The translations under genes were made by a program, and so were the position numbers. Under the pieces are notes generated by a model. That model was not told the DNA's origin. It was given only the letters and a program-made list of their open reading frames with translations, and searched no databases. A stretch of DNA of 64,000 bases from assembly GCF_900156165.1 (NCBI RefSeq), contig NZ_FTMY01000005.1:124001-188000 (forward strand), given 5' to 3'. Source of the DNA: Pseudacidovorax sp. RU35E. Lineage in GTDB: Bacteria > Pseudomonadota > Gammaproteobacteria > Burkholderiales > Burkholderiaceae_C. Positions 35,094 to 44,027 of this stretch are shown here, piece after piece (positions within the stretch are counted from its first letter, which is position 1; every line of letters starts with the position of its first letter).

Positions 35094-36481
35094 ACGCCAG
35101 TCCTTCCCTCTATGCCGAGCGCCGGGCCCGCCTGGCCACCCAGCTGGGTGCCGACGGCATCGCCCTCATCCCCACCGCGCCTGAGCGCCAGCGCAACCGC
35201 GACAGCGACTTCCCCTACCGGCACGACAGCTATTTCCATTACCTGACCGGCTTCACCGAGCCCAATGCCTGGCTGGTGATCGACGCCGCGGGCCGCAGCA
35301 CGCTGTTCTGCCAGCCCAAGGACCTGGAGCGCGAGATCTGGGACGGCTACCGCCTCGGCCCCGAGGCCGCGCCCGAGCGCCTGGGCGTGCAGGAAGCCTT
35401 CTCCGTCGCCGAACTCGACAGCCGCCTGCCGAAGCTGCTCGAAAACCGCGCCACCGTCTGGTACCCCTTCGCCACCCATCCCGGGCTCGAAGGCCGCGTC
35501 GACGGCTGGCTGCAGAAGGTGCGCGCCCGGGTGCGTTTCGGCGCGCTGTGCCCCGAGCAGCAGCGCGACCTGTGCGGCCCACTGGACGAGATGCGTCTGG
35601 TCAAGGACGCGCACGAGCAGGACGTGATGCGCCGCGCCGCCGACATCAGCGCCCGCGCCCACATCCGCGCCATGCAGCTGAGCGCCCGCATGCTGCGCGA
35701 GGGCCGCGACGTGCGCGAGTACCACCTCGACGCCGAGCTCCTGCACGAATTCCGACTGGGCGGCTCGCAGTTCCCGGCCTATGGCTCCATCGTGGCGGCT
35801 GGCGCCAATGCCTGCGTGCTGCACTACCGCGCCGACGTGGCGCCCGTGCGCGCCGGCGAGCTGGTGCTGATCGATGCCGGCTGCGAACTCGACAGCTACG
35901 CCAGCGACATCACCCGCACCTTCCCGGCCGACGGCAGGTTCACCGGCCCGCAGCGCGCGCTCTACGACCTGGTGCTGGCCAGCCAGGAAGCCGCCGTGGC
36001 CGCCACCAAGGCCGGCAACCGCTTCAACGATCCGCACGAGGCCACGGTGCGCGTGCTCTCGCAGGGCATGCTCGACCTGGGCCTGCTCGACGCCAACAAG
36101 GTGGGCGGCGTGGACGACGTGATCGAGCAGCGCGCCTACTTCCGCTACTACATGCACCGCACCGGCCACTGGCTGGGCATGGACGTGCACGACTGCGGCA
36201 GCTATGTGGAGCCCACGCAGGTGGGCGAGATCAGCGAGCGGCGCGACCCGCTCTCGGGCGAGGTCATCAAGAACCGCCCCAGCCGCATCCTGCAGCCGGG
36301 CATGGTGCTGACCATCGAGCCGGGCATCTACGTGCGGGCCGGCGACGACGTGCCCGCCCAGTTCCACGACATCGGCATCCGCATCGAGGACGACGCCATC
36401 GTCACCGCCACGGGCTGCGAGCTGATCACGCGCGGCGTGCCGGTGGATGGCGACGAGATCGAAGCGCTGATGCGCGGCTGA
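35090..36481 (+). CDS. pepP: Xaa-Pro aminopeptidase (PepP, M24B)
   Basis: A 463-residue manganese aminopeptidase P that removes N-terminal residues preceding proline. N-terminal aminopeptidase P domain: YHYLTGF-like YFHYLTGFTEPNAWLVID. The catalytic domain has the pita-bread metal ligands: IDAGCELDSYASDITRTFP (two Asp), GHWLGMDVHD (His), TIEPGIYV (Glu) and GIRIEDD (Glu). It is translationally coupled to the murU-like gene by an ATGA overlap. Confidence 0.95.
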   Translation: MNASPSLYAERRARLATQLGADGIALIPTAPERQRNRDSDFPYRHDSYFHYLTGFTEPNAWLVIDAAGRSTLFCQPKDLEREIWDGYRLGPEAAPERLGVQEAFSVAELDSRLPKLLENRATVWYPFATHPGLEGRVDGWLQKVRARVRFGALCPEQQRDLCGPLDEMRLVKDAHEQDVMRRAADISARAHIRAMQLSARMLREGRDVREYHLDAELLHEFRLGGSQFPAYGSIVAAGANACVLHYRADVAPVRAGELVLIDAGCELDSYASDITRTFPADGRFTGPQRALYDLVLASQEAAVAATKAGNRFNDPHEATVRVLSQGMLDLGLLDANKVGGVDDVIEQRAYFRYYMHRTGHWLGMDVHDCGSYVEPTQVGEISERRDPLSGEVIKNRPSRILQPGMVLTIEPGIYVRAGDDVPAQFHDIGIRIEDDAIVTATGCELITRGVPVDGDEIEALMRG

Positions 36482-36509
36482 CGCCCGACCGTCGACGTGC
36501 CCTCGAGAA

Positions 36510-36800
36510 TCACTGCCGCAACCGGGCCAGTGCGATCTCGTAGACCTCGTTTCGGTCGCGGCGCCCCACCGCGATGACCGTGACGGTCACGATCCGGTCT
36601 TCTACGGCATAGACAAGACGGTAGCCCGCCTGTCGCAGCTTGATCTTGTAGAGGTGGGTGGCGCCCGACAGCGCGGCGCTGGGGACATGGGGGTTGTCCA
36701 GCCGTTGGGCCAGTTTCTTCTTGAACTGCTCGCGGATGCTGGGCCCGAGCTTCTGCCATTCCTTCAAGGCTGAGGCCTTGAAGGCCAGCTCATAAGGCAT
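36510..36800 (-). CDS. RelE/ParE family toxin
   Basis: A 96-residue basic protein with RelE fold features: MPYELAFKASALKEWQKLGPSIREQFKKKLAQRL, LYKIKLRQAGYRLVYAVED and VIAVGRRDRNEVYEIAL. The conserved Lys, Arg and Tyr fit mRNA cleavage on the ribosome. It lies downstream of its antitoxin gene, overlapping by 11 bases. Confidence 0.9.
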   Translation of the reverse strand: MPYELAFKASALKEWQKLGPSIREQFKKKLAQRLDNPHVPSAALSGATHLYKIKLRQAGYRLVYAVEDRIVTVTVIAVGRRDRNEVYEIALARLRQ

Positions 36801-37038
36801 CGAGCGACACCGGCACCGACGGCTCCTCCTGCCGGGCCTTCACCAGCCGGAGCAGTTCCGCGTCGTCCAGCAGTTCCATCATGGCTTCATAGGCCGCGGC
36901 AGGCACGCAGTAGAAGGCGGGTTGGTTGTGGTTGAGCACCAGCACCGGCATGCCCTCGCCGCTGGCGACGACCTTCATGGGGTTCGCCTTCAACTCGGAA
37001 ATGCTGGCGGCGGTTTCGGCGAAAACTGGGTGGGGCAT
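36790..37038 (-). CDS. Phd/YefM-type antitoxin
   Basis: An 82-residue antitoxin. The N-terminal part (FAETAASISELKANPMKVVASGEGMPVLVLNHNQPAFYCVPAAAYEAMMELL) is the dimeric DNA-binding Phd fold. The C-terminal acidic and hydrophobic tail (DAELLRLVKARQEEPS) should wrap the toxin. It is first in the operon. A palindrome upstream is the likely autorepression site. Confidence 0.88.
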   Translation of the reverse strand: MPHPVFAETAASISELKANPMKVVASGEGMPVLVLNHNQPAFYCVPAAAYEAMMELLDDAELLRLVKARQEEPSVPVSLDAL

Positions 37039-37056
37039 GCCTCGGCTCCTTCAGTG

Positions 37057-37076
37057 AAGACCGAATATTAGGTCTT
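37057..37076. promoter_or_regulatory. Toxin-antitoxin operator palindrome
   Basis: AAGACC-GAATATTA-GGTCTT: six-base arms around an AATATT centre, almost fully palindromic over 20 bases. It lies 19 bases before the antitoxin start and overlaps TAATAT, a good -10 on the minus strand, so binding by the toxin-antitoxin complex would block transcription. Confidence 0.7.
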
Positions 37077-37104
37077 TATTTTGGATCTCTCCAAGGGCGT
37101 GGGC

Positions 37105-38346
37105 TCATGCGCCGAAGCGCTGCGCCGAGTAGGGCGCCGCATCCACCATCGTCGGCCCGCCGTCCATGAGCTCTGCCAGCAGACGTCCGCTGGCCGGGCC
37201 CAGCGTGAAGCCCTGGTGCGCATGGCCGAAGTTGAACCACAGGCCGCGGTGCCGAGGTGCGGCACCGATCACCGGCAGCATGTCGGCGGTGCAGGGCCGC
37301 GCGCCGAGCCAGGGCTCGCCTTCCACGGGGTGCGGCAGATCGAGCAGTTCGCGGGCGTAGGTCTCGGCGCGCGTGAGCTGCCAGGGCGTCGGCGCCGCGT
37401 CCTGGCGGGCGAACTCGGCACCCGTCGTGATGCGCGCGCCCCGCCGCATCGGCGCGATCACCAGGCCGCGGTCCAGGTCGTAAACCGGCCGGCGCAGCGT
37501 GGGGCCGCCGGTGTAGTGCCGGTGGTAGCCGCGCTTGACGAAGAGCGGCAGCCGGTAGCCCAGGGGCTTGAGCAGCCGGTCGGCCCAGGGGCCCAGGGCG
37601 ACCACGGCCTCCTGCGCTTCCACCGGGCCGCGGGTCGTCTGCACCCGCCAGCCCTGGGCGGTGGCCGTCAGCGTGGCCGCGTCGCCCTGCACCAGCACAC
37701 CGCCGAGCTGCTGGAAATGCGCGGCATAGCGGGCCACCAGTTCGCCCGGGTCGCTCACACACCACGGGTCCTGCCAGTGCAGCGCGCCGGGCAGCGCATG
37801 GGTCAAGGCGGGCTCTTCCGTGGCAAGGGCCGCACCGTCAAGCGCACGCACCCGCAAGCCGTGTTGGGCCGCGGTGACCTCGGCCGCGCGCTGCGCCAGC
37901 GCCAGGCTGGCGGTATCGCGGAACACATGCAGGTAGCCGTCGCGCTGCACCAGGTCGTCGGCGCCGGCGGCCGCGATCAGCGGGGCATGCTCGCTGGTCG
38001 AATGTTCGATCAGGCGCGCATAGGCCGCGGCGATGGGCGCATAGCGTTCGGGCGCCGAGTTGCGCCAGTAGCGCGACAGCCCGCCCGCCACCGCCGGCAG
38101 TGCGCCCAGGTGCCAGTTGACGTCGGCCCCGCGCTTGAGCGCCACGCCCGCCAGCTTGGCCAGGCTGCGCGGAAAGGCGTAGGGCGACACGGCTTCGCGC
38201 TGGATGATGCCGGCGTTGCCGTACGAGGTTTCGCGCCCCGGCAGGCCGCGGTCGACCAGCGCCACCGAATGGCCGCGCATCGCCAAATGCAGGGCGGTGC
38301 AGGTGCCGACCATGCCGGCGCCGAGGACGAGGATCTCGCGGGCCAT
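37105..38346 (-). CDS. FAD-dependent D-amino acid dehydrogenase (DadA-like)
   Basis: A 413-residue flavoprotein that oxidises D-amino acids to 2-oxo acids. FAD-binding start ILVLGAGMVGTCTALHLAMRGHSVALVDR; TSYGNAGII, DPGELVARYAAHFQQLGG and the C-terminal NFGHAHQGFTLGPASGRLLAELM are DAO-family hallmarks. The RidA gene is directly upstream, which fits imine intermediates made by the oxidase. No sign of a transmembrane anchor. Exact substrate unknown. Confidence 0.85.
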   Translation of the reverse strand: MAREILVLGAGMVGTCTALHLAMRGHSVALVDRGLPGRETSYGNAGIIQREAVSPYAFPRSLAKLAGVALKRGADVNWHLGALPAVAGGLSRYWRNSAPERYAPIAAAYARLIEHSTSEHAPLIAAAGADDLVQRDGYLHVFRDTASLALAQRAAEVTAAQHGLRVRALDGAALATEEPALTHALPGALHWQDPWCVSDPGELVARYAAHFQQLGGVLVQGDAATLTATAQGWRVQTTRGPVEAQEAVVALGPWADRLLKPLGYRLPLFVKRGYHRHYTGGPTLRRPVYDLDRGLVIAPMRRGARITTGAEFARQDAAPTPWQLTRAETYARELLDLPHPVEGEPWLGARPCTADMLPVIGAAPRHRGLWFNFGHAHQGFTLGPASGRLLAELMDGGPTMVDAAPYSAQRFGA

Positions 38347-38353
38347 GGGTGCG

Positions 38354-38707
38354 TCAGGCCTTCTGCTGGGCGATGACGGTCAGCTCCACCAGCGCGCCGG
38401 GCAGCATCAGGTCGGCGCGCACGGTGGTGCGCACCGGCCGTGGCTCGGCGAAGGCCGCGGCATAGACGCCGTTGAAGGCCGCGAAGTCGGGCGCATCGAC
38501 CAGGTAGGCCGTCACGCTCACCACGTCCGAGAGGGCCAGGCCCTGGCTGGCCAGCGTCGCCGTGATGCGCTCCAGGCACAGGCGGGTCTGCGCCTCGATG
38601 CCGGCCGGCACCGAGCCGTCGGCGGCGATGCCCAGTTCGCCGGAAAGAAAGACGAGCGGCCCGACGGTGCGGACCTTGGAGAAGGGCAGGGCGGAGGTCT
38701 GGGTCAT
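38354..38707 (-). CDS. RidA family reactive imine/enamine deaminase
   Basis: A 117-residue protein. Family features: FSKVRTVGPLVFLSGELGIAADG, a central TRLCLERITATLASQGLALSDVVSVTAYL, and the C-terminal RPVRTTVRADLMLPGALVELTVIA, with the Arg before the hydrophobic strand that binds the substrate carboxylate. It should hydrolyse enamines and imines released by oxidases like the DadA-like one 7 bases downstream. The ATG at 38707 is chosen because it starts the family-like MTQTSALPFSKVRTVG. Confidence 0.85.
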   Translation of the reverse strand: MTQTSALPFSKVRTVGPLVFLSGELGIAADGSVPAGIEAQTRLCLERITATLASQGLALSDVVSVTAYLVDAPDFAAFNGVYAAAFAEPRPVRTTVRADLMLPGALVELTVIAQQKA

Positions 38708-38857
38708 GAAGGATGCCGGCGCCGGGCGCCAGCCCTGAAGGTGGGGAAGGGGCGCCATTGCGCGCCGGAGGCGATTATTCCGCCGGCTGCGTTGCCGACC
38801 AATGTGCGGTTCGCAAGATCGCATTGCCGTAAGCGCAAGACGCCGGCTGTCATCGCC

Positions 38858-39826
38858 TCACTCCAGTGCCTTGCGCAGGTGGTCGATGAAGGCCCGCGCC
38901 GCATCCGGCAGGTGGCGGCCGGCCATTGTCTGCACCTCGAAGTGGCGCTCGTTCATCTCGCGGTCGCGCAGCGGGATGGCCACGACGGCGCGGTTGTGCA
39001 GTTGCTGGCGCAGCGCCAGTTCGCCGCAGAAGGTGACGGCCTGCGTGTGGGTCACGTACTGGATCAGCGGGTAAAGATGGTCGCTCGTGATCACCGGCTG
39101 CAGGACCAGGCCCTGCCGGCTGCTGCTGATGTCCAGCAACTGCCGCAGCGTGGAAGTGCCGGCGGGCAGCGCCAGCGGCCAGGCCAGCAGCTGCGCCAGC
39201 GACACCTGCCGGCGATCGGCCAGCGGATGGTCGGGCGCCACCACCGCCATCACCGGCGAAGGATGGCGAAAGGCCACCTGCAGGCCACTCTCCGAGCTGA
39301 GGCTCACCGTCACGCCCAGGTCCACCAGCCCCTCGCGCACGCGGCGCGCCACCTCGCGCTGCACCGCCATGTCCAGCTGGAAGCGGATGCCCGGGCAGCG
39401 CGCCTGGAAGTCCGCCACCACCGCGGGCAGGAACTCGTAGGCGAAGCCCTCGGTGGCCACGATGCGCACCTCGCCCTGGCGCAGGCCGCGCAGGGCCAGG
39501 ATGTCGTCGGTCACGCGCTCGATGTCCAGCCAGGCGCGGCGCGCATGGGCCGCCAGCAGCTCGCCGGCGGAGTTGAGCGTCATGCCGCGGGCGCGACGCT
39601 CGAACAGCAGGGTATCCAGCTCGCGCTCCAGCCGGCCGATCTGGCGGCTGACGGCCGAGGGCGCCACCTCCAGCCGGGCCGCGGCCTCGGTGACGGAGCC
39701 GGCGCGTGCCACCTCCAGGAAGTAGCGCAGGGCAACTTCCTGCAGCACGCGCTGGTTGGGATCGCGGCGGGTGGACTGGGTGGCGGCAGCGGGGGCAGCG
39801 GTGGAAGAAGAAGCGTTGGAAGCCAT
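38858..39826 (-). CDS. LysR-type transcriptional regulator
   Basis: A 322-residue regulator with HTH LRYFLEVARAGSVTEAAARLEVAPSAVSRQIGRLERELDTLLFERR (about residues 33-80) and a C-terminal co-inducer domain. It diverges from the tctC-like gene, with a T-N11-A palindrome between them. The ATG at 39826 is chosen; an upstream extension would be antisense to that spacer. Confidence 0.9.
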   Translation of the reverse strand: MASNASSSTAAPAAATQSTRRDPNQRVLQEVALRYFLEVARAGSVTEAAARLEVAPSAVSRQIGRLERELDTLLFERRARGMTLNSAGELLAAHARRAWLDIERVTDDILALRGLRQGEVRIVATEGFAYEFLPAVVADFQARCPGIRFQLDMAVQREVARRVREGLVDLGVTVSLSSESGLQVAFRHPSPVMAVVAPDHPLADRRQVSLAQLLAWPLALPAGTSTLRQLLDISSSRQGLVLQPVITSDHLYPLIQYVTHTQAVTFCGELALRQQLHNRAVVAIPLRDREMNERHFEVQTMAGRHLPDAARAFIDHLRKALE

Positions 39827-39843
39827 CGGTGTCGGGCTTGCAA

Positions 39844-39860
39844 ATTGCCGAATCGGCAAT
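39844..39860. promoter_or_regulatory. Probable LysR operator
   Basis: ATTGCCG-AAT-CGGCAAT is a 7-3-7 palindrome that fits T-N11-A (T-GCCGAATCGGC-A). It sits 18 bases from the lysR start and 82 bases from the divergent tctC-like start. Confidence 0.65.
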
Positions 39861-39941
39861 GAAGCTTTAAGAGCCTTGTGCTTGCTGCACGGGAGGCGCG
39901 TTTCTAGCATGCGGCCATCGTCCTCGGAAAGGCTTGCTGCC

Positions 39942-40958
39942 ATGACCTTCGCCTCCACCCTCGCATTCCGCCCCGCATCGGTGTCCCGCCGTGTCGCCGT
40001 GTGCGGCCTGCTTGCTGTCGCCGCCTTGGCCGGCACCCCGCCCGCCGCCGCGCAGACGGACTACCCCAGCCGCCCCGTCACGCTGGTGATCCCCTTCCCG
40101 CCCGGCGGCAGCGCCGACGTGATCGGCCGGCTGATGGGGCAGCGACTCTCCACCGCGCTGGGCCAGCCGGTGGTGGTCGACAACCGTCCTGGCGCCGGCA
40201 CGGCCATCGCCGCCGGCTACGTGGCCAAGGCACCGGCGGACGGCTACACGCTGCTGCTGGGTTCGCCCTCCACCTTCACGGCCAACCCGGCCATCCGCAG
40301 CAACCTGCCCTACGACCCGGTCAAGAGCTACGACCCCATCGCGATCGTGGCGCGCATCCCGCTGGTGCTGCTGGCCAACAAGGACGTGCCCATCAACACG
40401 GTGAAGGAGTTCGTCGCGGCCGCCAAGGCCTCGCCCGAGAAGTACTCGTACGCCTCCTTCGGCGCGGGCACCACTTCGCACTTCGCCGGCGAGATCGTCC
40501 TGGGCGCCGTCGGCGCGAAGATGCTGCACGTGCCCTACAAGGGCAGCGCTCCGGCCATGACCGACCTGATCGGCGGCCAGGTGCCTTTTTCGGTGGACAC
40601 CGTCACCGCCGCCATTCCGCAGCTCAAGGGCGGCAAGGTCAAGGCCATCGCCGTGACCACGGCGCGGCGCTCGTCGCAACTGCCGAACGTGCCCACCTTT
40701 GCCGAGGCGGGCTACCCGGACATCGACGTCGACACCTGGATCATGCTGGTCGCGCCCAAGGGCACGCCCGCACCGGTGCGCGACCGGCTGGAAAAGGCCA
40801 TCGCGCAGATCGTGGCCTCGCCCGATGCCAAGGCCGCGCTCGCAGCCCAGGGCGCCGAGCCCGCTTTCGGCGGCCAGGCCGCGTCGGCCAAGCAGATCGA
40901 GAACGAGCTGCCGCTGATGCGCGCCGTCGCCCTGCGCGCCAACATCAAGGCGGATTGA
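39942..40958 (+). CDS. Tripartite tricarboxylate transporter substrate-binding protein (Bug/TctC)
   Basis: A 338-residue periplasmic protein. The signal peptide ends near AAA|QTDYPSRP (residue 37). Family blocks: PVTLVIPFPPGGSADVIGRLM, VVVDNRPGAGTAIAAGYVAKAPADGYTLLLG, and the later GKVKAIAVTTARRSSQLPNVPTFAEAGY. The ligand is probably a carboxylate or amide. GGAAAGG lies upstream of the ATG at 39942. The amidase gene follows with a one-base overlap (TGATG). No TctA/TctB membrane genes are present here, which is common for orphan Bug proteins. Confidence 0.93.
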   Translation: MTFASTLAFRPASVSRRVAVCGLLAVAALAGTPPAAAQTDYPSRPVTLVIPFPPGGSADVIGRLMGQRLSTALGQPVVVDNRPGAGTAIAAGYVAKAPADGYTLLLGSPSTFTANPAIRSNLPYDPVKSYDPIAIVARIPLVLLANKDVPINTVKEFVAAAKASPEKYSYASFGAGTTSHFAGEIVLGAVGAKMLHVPYKGSAPAMTDLIGGQVPFSVDTVTAAIPQLKGGKVKAIAVTTARRSSQLPNVPTFAEAGYPDIDVDTWIMLVAPKGTPAPVRDRLEKAIAQIVASPDAKAALAAQGAEPAFGGQAASAKQIENELPLMRAVALRANIKAD

Positions 40959-42481
40959 TGGCCGAACTCGTCGAACTCTCCGCCGTCGAGCAGCGCCGCC
41001 TGATCGGCGCCCGCCAGCTCTCGCCGGTCGAACTGCTGGAGGCGTGCATCGCGCGCATCGAGCAGGTCAATCCCTTCGTCAATGCCGTCACCGCCACCTG
41101 CTTCGAGCGGGCGCGGGGCGAGGCCCGCGCCGCCGAGCAGGCCGTGATGCGCGGCGAGCCGCTGGGCCTGCTGCACGGCCTGCCGCTGGGCGTGAAGGAC
41201 CTGGAGCCGACCGCCGGCCTGCTCTCCACCTCGGGCACGCCCAGCCTGCGCAACCATGTGCCGGCGCAGGACATCGAACTGGTGCGCCGCCTGCGCGCGG
41301 CCGGCGCCATCGTGGCCGGCAAGACCAACGTGCCCGAACTGGGCGCGGGGGCCAACAGCCGCAATCCGGTGTGGGGCGCCACGGGCAACCCCTTCGATCC
41401 CAACCTCAACGCCGGCGGTTCTTCCGGCGGCTCGGCGGCGGCGCTGGCGCTGGACATGCTGCCGGTGTGCACCGGTTCGGACACCGGTGGCTCGCTGCGC
41501 ATCCCGGCCGCCAAGTGCGGCGTGGTGGGTCTGCGGCCCTCGCCGGGCGTGGTGCCCAGCGTGCGCAAGCCGATGGGCTTTTCGCCCATCTCGGTGGTCG
41601 GGCCCATGGGCCGCACCGTGGCCGATGCCTGCCTGCAGCTGGCCGCCACGGCCGGCCCGCATGCGGGCGATCCGCTCAGCCATCCGCTGGACGCCATGGC
41701 CTTCCTGGCGCCGCGCACGGCCGACCTGTCGCGCCTGCGCGTGGCCTGGACCGAGGACTTCGGCTGCTGCGACGTCGACCCCGTGGTGCGCCGCGCCTTC
41801 CGCGAGAAGATGGCCGCCATGCGCCACCTGTTCGCCGCCTGCGACGAGGTCCGCTTCGACCTGGGTGAGGTGCACCACTGCTTCGACGTGCTGCGCGCGG
41901 AGGCCTTCGTGGCCGGCATGCGCGAGGCCTACGAGCGCAATCCCGAAAGCCTGGGCCCCAACCCGCGCGCCAACTACGAGATGGGCGTGCGCATGAGCCT
42001 GCTCGACAGCGCCTGGGCGCAGACCGAGCAGACCCGCATCATCAACCGCTTCCAGAAGGTGTTCGAGGGCTACGACCTCGTGCTGTCGCCCACCACGCCG
42101 GTCTCGCCCTTTCCGTGGACGCTGCCGCATGCCGCCGAGGTGGACGGCCGCCCGCAGGAGAACTACTACCGCTGGCTGGCGCTGACCTACGTGGTCACGC
42201 TGACCACGCACCCTTCCATCAGCCTGCCCTGCGGCGTGGACGAGCGCGGCATGCCCTTCGGCCTGCAGGTGACGGGCGCCTTCCGCGGCGACCTGCCGCT
42301 GCTGTCGGCCTCGCTGGCCTTGGAGCAGGCCTTTGTCGCCTCGCCCGTGCTGGCGCGACCGCGGCCGGACATCGCGAAGCTGCGGCCAGCCGAGCCGCCG
42401 CTCAAGAGCATCGTCACCGCCGCGCCGGACGATCCGCGGGCCAGCCGGCCGACCGAAGCGGGCGCCGCCTCGGTCGTCTGA
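40958..42481 (+). CDS. Amidase-signature family protein
   Basis: A 507-residue amidase. Triad: Lys80 in LGVKDLEPTAG, Ser155/156 in NAGGSSGGSAAAL and nucleophile Ser179 in GSDTGGSLRIPAA. It is coupled to the tctC-like gene (TGATG overlap), so the imported compound is likely an amide that this enzyme hydrolyses. The LysR gene divergent from the pair probably controls it. Confidence 0.9.
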   Translation: MAELVELSAVEQRRLIGARQLSPVELLEACIARIEQVNPFVNAVTATCFERARGEARAAEQAVMRGEPLGLLHGLPLGVKDLEPTAGLLSTSGTPSLRNHVPAQDIELVRRLRAAGAIVAGKTNVPELGAGANSRNPVWGATGNPFDPNLNAGGSSGGSAAALALDMLPVCTGSDTGGSLRIPAAKCGVVGLRPSPGVVPSVRKPMGFSPISVVGPMGRTVADACLQLAATAGPHAGDPLSHPLDAMAFLAPRTADLSRLRVAWTEDFGCCDVDPVVRRAFREKMAAMRHLFAACDEVRFDLGEVHHCFDVLRAEAFVAGMREAYERNPESLGPNPRANYEMGVRMSLLDSAWAQTEQTRIINRFQKVFEGYDLVLSPTTPVSPFPWTLPHAAEVDGRPQENYYRWLALTYVVTLTTHPSISLPCGVDERGMPFGLQVTGAFRGDLPLLSASLALEQAFVASPVLARPRPDIAKLRPAEPPLKSIVTAAPDDPRASRPTEAGAASVV

Positions 42482-42505
42482 ACGCCCGGGCGCGCCGGCC
42501 GGCCT

Positions 42506-43453
42506 TCAGTCGAAGGCCCCCGCCGGCGCCTCGGCCGCCACGGCCTCCATGTGCTGGGCGATGGCGCCGGGCGTGGTGAACCACACGCGGCCCTCGTCGC
42601 GCGCACGGGCCAGGTGGCCCAGTACCTCGCGCAGGTGCCGCAGCCGGTAGGGCTGGCCCACGATGTACGGATGCAGCGCCAGGCCCATCACCAGCGGCTG
42701 GGCCTGCGACTGGGTGAGCATCTCCTCGAAGTTGTCCACCACCATGTCGCAGAAGGCGCGCGAGTCCATCTGGCGCGCCACGATCATCGGAATGTCGTTG
42801 AGCTCCTGCGGATAGGGCACGGCCCACAGCCGCCCGCCGCCGCGGGTGCGCATGCGCATGGGCTGGTCGTCGTGGCACCAGTTGAGCGTGTAGCGGTAGC
42901 CCGTCTCGGCCAGCAGGTCGGGCGTGAGGCGGCTCTCGGAGATCCACGGCGACAGCCAGCCGGCCGGCGCCTGGCCGCTCTCGCGTTCGATGCGGTCGCG
43001 GCAGCGCTGCAGCAGGGCGCGCTCCTCGTCCTCGGACAGCTGGCCCTGGCGCTCGGCATTGCTGTGGCCGTGGCCGATCAGCTCGTCGCCGCGGGCCGCG
43101 AAGGCCTGCACGAGTTCGGGGCAGTGGTCGTACAGGGCGGTGTTGATCAGCGTGCCGGTAGGCAGGCCCAGCTGGTCGAAGAGTTCCAGGCAGCGCCAGG
43201 CACCCACGCGGTTGCCGTATTCGCGCCAGCCGTGGTTGAGCACGTCCGGGTGCGGCGACGCCGGGCCGATGCAGGCGCCCAGCCCGTCGCCGAAGGCGAA
43301 GTGCTCGATGTTGAAGCCCAGGTACACCGCCAGCCGCGCGCCATTGGGCCAGGCGTAGTCGTGGCGGCGGGTGATGGGCCGGTAGTCGAAGCGGTCGTGC
43401 CCGGGCAGGCGCTCGGGCCAGCGGGTGCGGGCGGGGTCGTGCGGTGCGGTCAT
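42506..43453 (-). CDS. Polysaccharide deacetylase family protein
   Basis: A 315-residue cytoplasmic protein of the NodB-like carbohydrate esterase fold, in the PuuE/allantoinase-like subgroup: LAVYLGFNIEHFAFGDGLGACIGPASPHPDVLNHGWREYGNRVGAWRCLELFDQLGLPTGTLINTALYDHCPELV, then GHGHSNAERQGQLSEDEE and LALHPYIVGQPYRLRHL. It probably acts on a small amide or N-acyl compound. It is 11 bases after the SnoaL-like gene, in a likely two-gene unit, and converges on the amidase gene 24 bases away. Confidence 0.82.
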   Translation of the reverse strand: MTAPHDPARTRWPERLPGHDRFDYRPITRRHDYAWPNGARLAVYLGFNIEHFAFGDGLGACIGPASPHPDVLNHGWREYGNRVGAWRCLELFDQLGLPTGTLINTALYDHCPELVQAFAARGDELIGHGHSNAERQGQLSEDEERALLQRCRDRIERESGQAPAGWLSPWISESRLTPDLLAETGYRYTLNWCHDDQPMRMRTRGGGRLWAVPYPQELNDIPMIVARQMDSRAFCDMVVDNFEEMLTQSQAQPLVMGLALHPYIVGQPYRLRHLREVLGHLARARDEGRVWFTTPGAIAQHMEAVAAEAPAGAFD

Positions 43454-43464
43454 CGGCAGTCGGC

Positions 43465-43881
43465 TCACAGCGTGGCCAGGCCGGCGCGCACCAGCAGCCA
43501 TTCGGCGCTGTCGTTCCACACGTCCATCTGCACGATCAGGCCGCGGCGCACCACATACCGATCCACGTAGCGGTTGCCCTCGAAGGCCGTGCCATCGGGC
43601 CAGGCGCCGTAGAGCGTGCCCAGGCTGTAGACCACGGTCTCGTCCTCGGTGCCGCCGGCCACCGTCTCGGTGCGGTCGATCTTCTTCTTGACCCAGGCAT
43701 AGCGCTGGGCGTTGAAGGCCGAGGTGTCGCCCGGCGCCGTCATCGGCCGGTTGCCGGTGAAGCGGATGCGGATGTCCGGCGCGGTGTAGCGCGAGGCCGA
43801 GGCGGGGTCGGGAATCATCACGAGGCGCAGGAACTCGTCCACGATCTCGGCGGGGGTGGTGGGAGGGGTGGTGGTCGTCAT
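43465..43881 (-). CDS. SnoaL/NTF2-like protein
   Basis: A 138-residue protein with an NTF2-like pattern: PAEIVDEFLRLVMIPDPASASRYTAPDIRIRFTG, then RYAWVKKKIDRTET and a C-terminal FEGNRYVDRYVVRRGLIVQMDVWND. The family has many enzymatic and binding roles; none can be assigned. Start at 43881 is the ATG before the TTTT-rich N-terminus; it is translated with the deacetylase gene. Confidence 0.75.
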   Translation of the reverse strand: MTTTTPPTTPAEIVDEFLRLVMIPDPASASRYTAPDIRIRFTGNRPMTAPGDTSAFNAQRYAWVKKKIDRTETVAGGTEDETVVYSLGTLYGAWPDGTAFEGNRYVDRYVVRRGLIVQMDVWNDSAEWLLVRAGLATL

Positions 43882-44027
43882 CGATGTTTTGGATGCTTGG
43901 GCGAAAGGAAAGGGGCGGGCGCGTGCAAGCCACGTGCCCGGGGTGCCGCTGGGCCAGTGTCCCCCGCGTCGGCGCCCCCGGTCGAGCCCCCGGCGGCCGA
44001 CATGCCCGACCGGCACAATCGCCGGCT

